Positions 7,067 through 9,870 of a stretch of 9,870 bases of DNA are shown here, one piece after another. The notes under the pieces are model-generated. The model saw nothing but the letters and a program-made list of their open reading frames with translations, ran no database searches and had not been told where the DNA came from. The stretch is taken from assembly GCA_011390035.1 (NCBI GenBank), contig JAABTE010000076.1:1-9870 (forward strand), read 5' to 3'. This DNA comes from Desulfobacteraceae bacterium. Lineage in GTDB: Bacteria; Desulfobacterota; Desulfobacteria; Desulfobacterales; JAABSP01. Both the position numbers and the translations under genes were made by a program. Numbering within the stretch: the first letter of the stretch is position 1; each line of letters opens with the position of its first letter.

Positions 7067-7759
7067 ATGGCCATTGAAACGAAAGACGAATTTTACGAGC
7101 GGGTGATGTCCATGGAAAAGCCCGTCTGCCCCCACTGCCGGACCGAGATGACCCTTTGGGAAACCCCGCCCATCAACTTCGGCGACGGTCTCGGCTGGGG
7201 ATCGCCCTGGCTGTTCGTCTGCTTCAACGACGAATGCGAGCTGTACAAGACGGGCTGGGACGCGATGGAAAAAAACTACGGCCAGTCCGCCTCGTACCGG
7301 TGCATGTGCTGTCCTGGGGAGTCGGAGTTCGGCTGCATGCCGGTCTTCAGCCCCTCGGGCGGCAAGGGCCAGCTCATCGATGACGCGGACCTGATGCGCG
7401 AGGAGACTCTTAAGGAGAACATCAAGAAGGGCTTTTCCGTGCTGGCCGACTGCTACGTTCAAAAGGACGGGGTGACGGCGCTCAATATCCTCATGAATCC
7501 CGCCGAGCCGGCCCGGGTGCGGCTCAAGGCCGCAGAGATGATCGGGGACATCGGCGAGATCGAGGCGGTTGATCCCCTGCGAAGCCATTCGTTTCCCAGC
7601 GAGCCCATCCAGCTCCAGGTGACGGCGTCCATCGAAAGGATCCATGAGCGCCACGGCACCCGGGAATGCCCCCACTGCGCCGAAATCATCCGCCGCGCCG
7701 CGGAATCCTGCGCCCACTGCGGCCAGCCCGTGGCCGACGGCTCCCAGGCATCCGGGTAA
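7067..7759 (+). CDS. Zinc-ribbon protein with a HEAT-like middle, function unknown
   Basis: The 230-residue cytoplasmic protein has no signal peptide or membrane segment. The N-terminus carries CPHC (21-24) and a partner pair at Cys52/Cys57 in a VCFNDEC context, a spacing like a treble-clef or Ogr/Delta-type zinc finger. A second Cys group is at 79, 81, 82 and 90. Residues about 105-195 are mostly helical, with ALNILMNPAEPARVRLKAAEMIGD-like helix pairs that resemble one or two HEAT/armadillo-type repeats. The C-terminus has CPHC (201-204) and CAHC (215-218), a zinc ribbon like those of UPF0547-type proteins (CPxCaeeI...CxxCG). Such ribbons bind nucleic acid or protein partners; which applies is not visible. 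The gene is divergent from the hydrolase gene and convergent with the DUF4412-like gene, so it is probably monocistronic. Confidence 0.85.
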   Translation: MAIETKDEFYERVMSMEKPVCPHCRTEMTLWETPPINFGDGLGWGSPWLFVCFNDECELYKTGWDAMEKNYGQSASYRCMCCPGESEFGCMPVFSPSGGKGQLIDDADLMREETLKENIKKGFSVLADCYVQKDGVTALNILMNPAEPARVRLKAAEMIGDIGEIEAVDPLRSHSFPSEPIQLQVTASIERIHERHGTRECPHCAEIIRRAAESCAHCGQPVADGSQASG

Positions 7760-7762
7760 GGC

Positions 7763-7840
7763 ATGCCGGGGAGGCGCTTCTGTATAGTATGCCGGTGAAG
7801 CGCCTCGGTGAAACATGCCGGTGAAGCGCCCCGGCGCGGC
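7763..7840. repeat. Three tandem 26-bp repeat units in the convergent gap
   Basis: Units begin at 7763, 7789 and 7815, each with ATGCCGG followed by a G/T, GA, A/G and GCGC core; the period is exactly 26 bp. The last two units share ATGCCGGTGAAGCGCC. The array fills the gap between two convergent genes almost completely, from four bases after one stop codon (7757-7759) to the base before the other (7841-7843). Confidence 0.8.
7771..7806. terminator. Stem-loop between convergent genes, candidate bidirectional terminator
   Basis: GAGGCGCTTC (7771-7780) is the exact reverse complement of GAAGCGCCTC (7797-7806), giving a 10-bp stem with a 16-nt loop. It arises because the first and second 26-bp units carry complementary versions of the same core. 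Location between two converging stop codons fits a shared terminator. No U-run follows on either strand, so Rho-independent termination is not certain. Confidence 0.45.
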
Positions 7841-8608
7841 CTATTGACCGAAAATCTGGCGGGAATCGAGTTTCCGGTAATCATTCGGAACCTCGAATTC
7901 CGACAGGGGTATGGGCTTGCGGATCACCTCAGTCACCTCGGTCTTGTCCGGATACCCTTCCTCGTCGTACAGGATGGTCCGAAGGGGCCATCCTTTTTTA
8001 TATAGGGCCATCACCCTGGGGTCTGACAGGGCGGTCTCGGCGCTGTGGCCCAGGGCGGAATGGAAGGCGCGCAGCATGTCGCCGTAGGCGGCCACGTCCA
8101 GATCCGGCAAGATGGCCTCGGCGATCCACAGCTCCTGCTTCAGCGCGCCATTGACATGCACCTCGTGCCGGCGCGTGGCGTAGCCGGCCACCGTCGCGGT
8201 CTGGTCCGTTTCCTTCACCACCACGGTGGGGGGCGGGCCGCCGGTCTGGCTGAGGACCTGGCGACGCATGTCCTCCACCATCCGATCCCGCTGGCTCGGC
8301 GGCGCCTGCTCGAGCTTTTCCTCGATCAGGTCCGCGATGTCATCCGAGGTGAGCCTGGCGCCGGCGGCGAAGTCGGCCGGCTTGCCGGCCCAGTAGGTAT
8401 TCAGGTTCGGATTGGCGAAGGTGACGCGGTTGTCGGCCACGTCGAAGATCATGACGTGATCCGGCGCGGTGAGCTTGAGATGGTTTTCGGCGATCATTGT
8501 CGTCTGCTTTTCCCCGTCCGAATCGACTCTGAAAAGCCATCCCGCCCCGGCGTCCGTTGTCATGGCCAGGCAAGAGATCAACAGGACGGAAAATCGAATC
8601 CACTTCAT
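7841..8608 (-). CDS. Exported DUF4412-like protein of unknown function
   Basis: The 255-residue protein begins with a clear Sec signal peptide (Lys2/Arg5, hydrophobic core about 6-16, likely cleavage after the Ala at 20 or 22). The mature part has the layout I associate with DUF4412 proteins. An early strand-rich stretch has 'ENHLKLTAPDHVMIFDVADN' (41-60), followed by a 'NPNLNTYWAG' step. A helical insert (about 87-121) comes next. A later half reads VAGYATRRHEVHVNG (140-154) with a Trp161 strand, and the C-terminal FEVPNDYRKL (238-247) resembles the FexPxgYxk ending of that family. Biochemical role is unknown; it is likely periplasmic. The only cysteine is in the signal peptide (Cys13), and it is not in a lipobox. 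The ATG has a strong AAGGAGG five bases upstream and a good sigma70-type promoter. Confidence 0.85.
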   Translation of the reverse strand: MKWIRFSVLLISCLAMTTDAGAGWLFRVDSDGEKQTTMIAENHLKLTAPDHVMIFDVADNRVTFANPNLNTYWAGKPADFAAGARLTSDDIADLIEEKLEQAPPSQRDRMVEDMRRQVLSQTGGPPPTVVVKETDQTATVAGYATRRHEVHVNGALKQELWIAEAILPDLDVAAYGDMLRAFHSALGHSAETALSDPRVMALYKKGWPLRTILYDEEGYPDKTEVTEVIRKPIPLSEFEVPNDYRKLDSRQIFGQ

Positions 8609-8613
8609 GCGCT

Positions 8614-8620
8614 CCTCCTT
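8614..8620 (-). promoter_or_regulatory. Strong ribosome binding site of the DUF4412-like gene
   Basis: On the minus strand AAGGAGG lies five bases before the ATG at 8606-8608. This is a near-perfect anti-16S match and fixes the start codon together with the signal peptide that follows. Confidence 0.85.
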
Positions 8621-8651
8621 GTTTATGAGTCCATTGGTTTATGAGTCCATT
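8621..8651. repeat. Tandem 15-bp direct repeat (period 16) in the leader of the DUF4412-like gene
   Basis: GTTTATGAGTCCATT occurs at 8621-8635 and 8637-8651, identical in both copies. On the minus strand it reads AATGGACTCATAAAC twice, between the predicted promoter and the Shine-Dalgarno. In that position it could bind a regulator downstream of the start site or act in the mRNA leader. Confidence 0.85.
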
Positions 8652-8659
8652 TTTCTTAA

Positions 8660-8688
8660 TTTATAGCGGATTAGCCGTCGTTTGTACA
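8660..8688 (-). promoter_or_regulatory. Sigma70-type promoter for the DUF4412-like gene
   Basis: On the minus strand TGTACA (8683-8688) serves as -35 (four of six consensus matches) and TATAAA (8660-8665) as -10 (five of six), separated by exactly 17 bp. The predicted start lies near 8653, giving a leader of about 45 nt that contains the tandem repeat and ribosome site. Prediction from consensus only. Confidence 0.55.
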
Positions 8689-8699
8689 GTGGAATTCAT

Positions 8700-8728
8700 T
8701 TGACCTGCCCCGTTCCTTGTTTTATTAT
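8700..8728 (+). promoter_or_regulatory. Sigma70-type promoter for the 108-residue exported protein
   Basis: TTGACC (8700-8705) as -35 and TATTAT (8723-8728) as -10 each match five of six consensus bases, and the spacer is exactly 17 bp. The start would be near 8735, giving a leader of about 49 nt. Its -35 box lies 11 bp from the -35 box of the opposing promoter, so the two promoters are back to back. Confidence 0.65.
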
Positions 8729-8770
8729 TTTAAGAGTGAGCGCGTGGAATACTCCGCGCGCCAATCGGAA

Positions 8771-8776
8771 AGGGGG
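8771..8776 (+). promoter_or_regulatory. Ribosome binding site of the small exported protein
   Basis: AGGGGG lies seven bases before the ATG at 8784. It favours this start over an in-frame ATG at 8682, which lies upstream of the predicted promoter. Confidence 0.65.
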
Positions 8777-8783
8777 TTTCCTC

Positions 8784-9110
8784 ATGAAACGGAAGATCCA
8801 GGGGATTTTCATCGTTCTTGTCATCACCGTTTTTGCATCCGTGTCGGCCGCGGCCACCGTTAAATACCTGCCATTGACCCAGTTCGGCATCAGCGTTCAG
8901 GCCAAAAGCCTCTATGCGGCCAAGGGCAAGACCGCCAACGGCGCCATTGTCGACGCCACCAAGGCCCGGCTCAACGGCCTGCCCGGCGCGGTCAACGGCC
9001 AGCGGGTAACGGCCACCTATATGGGCAACGGCTGGGTCCACGTGCGGAACGCGGCCACGGGAGAGGATGTCCGAATCGAGATAAAGGAGCATATTCCCTA
9101 CGGCAAATGA
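8784..9110 (+). CDS. Small exported protein, family not recognised
   Basis: The 108-residue product has a basic N-terminus (MKRK), a hydrophobic core (about 7-18) and an AAA cleavage site near residue 24, a textbook Sec signal peptide. The mature part of about 84 residues is basic overall and has no cysteines. It alternates short strands and Gly/Asn turns (for example YMGNGWVHVRNAATGEDVRIEI, beginning at 79), suggesting a small beta-rich domain. I do not recognise a family, so the function is unknown; a periplasmic location is inferred. The start at 8784 is chosen because a Shine-Dalgarno, the signal peptide and a good upstream promoter all agree. It is divergent from the DUF4412-like exported protein, with which it may be co-regulated, and 165 bp upstream of mtnA. 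Confidence 0.8.
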   Translation: MKRKIQGIFIVLVITVFASVSAAATVKYLPLTQFGISVQAKSLYAAKGKTANGAIVDATKARLNGLPGAVNGQRVTATYMGNGWVHVRNAATGEDVRIEIKEHIPYGK

Positions 9111-9175
9111 GCGGGGTTTCCGGCCCCATGGCGGCAGACGGCGCGGCTTTGGGCGGATGCCAATGAGCGAGCGGA

Positions 9176-9194
9176 TGCGAACACTAAGTTCGCA
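9176..9194. repeat. 7-bp perfect stem-loop
   Basis: TGCGAAC (9176-9182) pairs exactly with GTTCGCA (9188-9194) across a five-base loop, ACTAA. It abuts the larger hairpin at 9194-9235 and lies 66 bp after the stop of the small exported protein. It may belong to that gene's 3' end; no T-run follows. Confidence 0.55.
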
Positions 9195-9235
9195 GGAGTT
9201 ACGCAATTGAAATATAAGTCAATTGCGTAACTCCT
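9194..9235. promoter_or_regulatory. Perfect 17-bp inverted repeat with 8-nt loop upstream of mtnA
   Basis: AGGAGTTACGCAATTGA (9194-9210) is the exact reverse complement of TCAATTGCGTAACTCCT (9219-9235), separated by AATATAAG. The element ends 40 bp before the mtnA start codon and is more AT-rich than its surroundings. The left arm begins with a Shine-Dalgarno-like AGGAG and the right arm ends with the complementary CTCCT, which could also pair with the mtnA ribosome site at 9259-9264. It may be a terminator of the upstream unit, a leader control element, an operator, or a dispersed intergenic repeat. The sequence alone does not decide. Confidence 0.7.
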
Positions 9236-9258
9236 ATATTGAACGAAACAGCCATTTC

Positions 9259-9264
9259 AAGGAG
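9259..9264 (+). promoter_or_regulatory. Ribosome binding site of mtnA deciding a TTG start
   Basis: AAGGAG at 9259-9264 continues as AGG. It lies 11 bases before the TTG at 9276 (nine from the last bases of GGAGAG). An earlier TTG at 9268 is in another frame and stops almost at once, so the TTG at 9276 is chosen. An in-frame ATG at 9297 lies too far downstream and would remove conserved N-terminal sequence. Confidence 0.65.
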
Positions 9265-9275
9265 AGGTTGCGGTT

Positions 9276-9870
9276 TTGAAAGTTGACGGACGGGACATGC
9301 GGCCCATCTGGCTGGGGCCGGACGGGCAATCGATAAAGGTGATCGACCAGCGCCCGCTGCCCCACGAGCTGGTGGTGGCTGACCTGCGCAGCGTGGCCGA
9401 TGTGATCATGGCCATCCGCGAAATGATGGTGCGCGGCGCGCCGCTGATCGGCGTTGCCGGCGCCTGGGGCGTGTACATGGCGGTGCTGCGGATCGGGGCG
9501 GACGAGGCCGGCGAAGATGCCCTCATCGGCGAATGCACCCGGCTTAAGATGGCCCGGCCCACGGCGGTGAACCTGATGTGGGCGGTGGACGCTGCCCTGG
9601 TGGACGCCCTGGCGGCAAAGGGCTTTGACGCCCGCCTGGCCGCGGCCCGGGCCGCCGCGGAGAAGATCACCGAGATGGAGGTGGACAACTGCCGGCGCAT
9701 CGGCGAGCACGGCGTTGCCCTGGTCCGGGAGATCGCCGAGGCCAAGGACCGGGGCAAGGTCAACATCCTCACCCACTGCAACGCCGGCTGGCTGGCCTGC
9801 GTCGAGTACGGCACCGCCACCGCCCCCATATACATGGCCCATGAAACCGGCATTCCCGTGCATGTGTGGG
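9276..9870 (+). CDS. mtnA: S-methyl-5-thioribose-1-phosphate isomerase, N-terminal part (runs off the window)
   Basis: The first 198 residues are present; about half of a usual 340-370-residue MtnA is missing beyond the window end. MtnA is a cytoplasmic enzyme that isomerises methylthioribose-1-phosphate to methylthioribulose-1-phosphate in methionine salvage. It shares the fold of eIF2B alpha-type proteins. Family motifs are clear: RGAPLIGVAGAWG (53-65), RPTAVNLMWA (94-103) and THCNAGW (166-172), in which Cys168 corresponds to the catalytic cysteine. The HCNAGWLAC... and IPVHVW wording is the variant I associate with proteobacterial enzymes. The catalytic aspartate lies beyond the window. 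No other salvage gene (mtnK, mtnP, mtnN) is visible upstream, so partners, if any, lie downstream or elsewhere. The TTG start would lower translation initiation. A perfect hairpin sits in the upstream region. Confidence 0.93.
   Translation, partial: MKVDGRDMRPIWLGPDGQSIKVIDQRPLPHELVVADLRSVADVIMAIREMMVRGAPLIGVAGAWGVYMAVLRIGADEAGEDALIGECTRLKMARPTAVNLMWAVDAALVDALAAKGFDARLAAARAAAEKITEMEVDNCRRIGEHGVALVREIAEAKDRGKVNILTHCNAGWLACVEYGTATAPIYMAHETGIPVHVW

Noticed and set aside
6924..7106. A 60-codon plus-strand frame before the zinc-ribbon gene
   Set aside because: It has no ribosome binding site, is built partly from the 11-bp repeats and T-tract, and overlaps the start of the well-supported gene in another frame.
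6842..7816. A 324-codon minus-strand open frame covering the zinc-ribbon gene
   Set aside because: The plus frame has paired CxxC motifs, a good ribosome site and a bounded stop. The minus frame runs across the repeats and intergenic DNA and shows no motifs.
8682..8783. Longer N-terminus for the 108-residue exported protein, starting at the ATG at 8682
   Set aside because: The longer form would bury the signal peptide behind 34 residues, lacks a ribosome site and would begin upstream of the predicted promoter.
9111..9275. SAM riboswitch or T-box upstream of mtnA
   Set aside because: Methionine salvage genes can have such leaders in Firmicutes, but this 165-bp stretch shows only two simple hairpins and none of the multi-helix core I would expect.

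Overview
The window is GC-rich chromosomal DNA with a strong G/C preference at third codon positions. The gene set suggests an anaerobic Desulfobacterota (former Deltaproteobacteria) member, perhaps a Desulfobacterales relative. The main pointers are a roughly 1450-residue fused activase/2-hydroxyacyl-CoA dehydratase-like protein, an MtnA with the HCNAGWLA variant, and small DUF4412-like and zinc-ribbon proteins. The lineage is inferred from gene content, not from a marker gene.

Layout, left to right. Positions 1-338 hold no supportable gene; they contain GC-rich palindromes and two short tandem repeats downstream of a leftward gene. Positions 339-4700 (minus) encode a giant iron-sulfur/ATPase protein with two tandem BcrAD/BadFG-type activase halves followed by DUF2229/HgdB-like regions. 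Positions 4779-6788 (minus) encode an exported alpha/beta-hydrolase (lipase/PGAP1-like) with a complete Ser-Asp-His set. The two minus genes are 78 bp apart and could be co-transcribed. A 278-bp divergent gap (6789-7066) carries two sets of short direct repeats. Positions 7067-7759 (plus) encode a cytoplasmic protein with zinc ribbons at both ends. A convergent gap contains three 26-bp repeat units that can fold into a stem. Positions 7841-8608 (minus) encode an exported DUF4412-like protein. Two back-to-back sigma70-type promoters separate it from a small exported protein at 8784-9110 (plus). Positions 9276 to the window end (plus) are the 5' part of mtnA (methylthioribose-1-phosphate isomerase, methionine salvage), preceded by a perfect 17-bp hairpin.

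The genes do not form one pathway. The activase fusion is likely a radical or electron-transfer enzyme without a recognised partner here. The hydrolase, the DUF4412-like protein and the 108-residue protein are probably exported. mtnA appears to start a separate transcription unit.

I see no obvious new multi-gene system. The signals most worth a second look are the paired 'degenerate plus canonical' activase halves in one polypeptide, the perfect hairpin with a Shine-Dalgarno-like arm and a complementary arm upstream of mtnA, and the recurrence of short exact-period tandem repeats (11 to 26 bp) in four of the six noncoding stretches.
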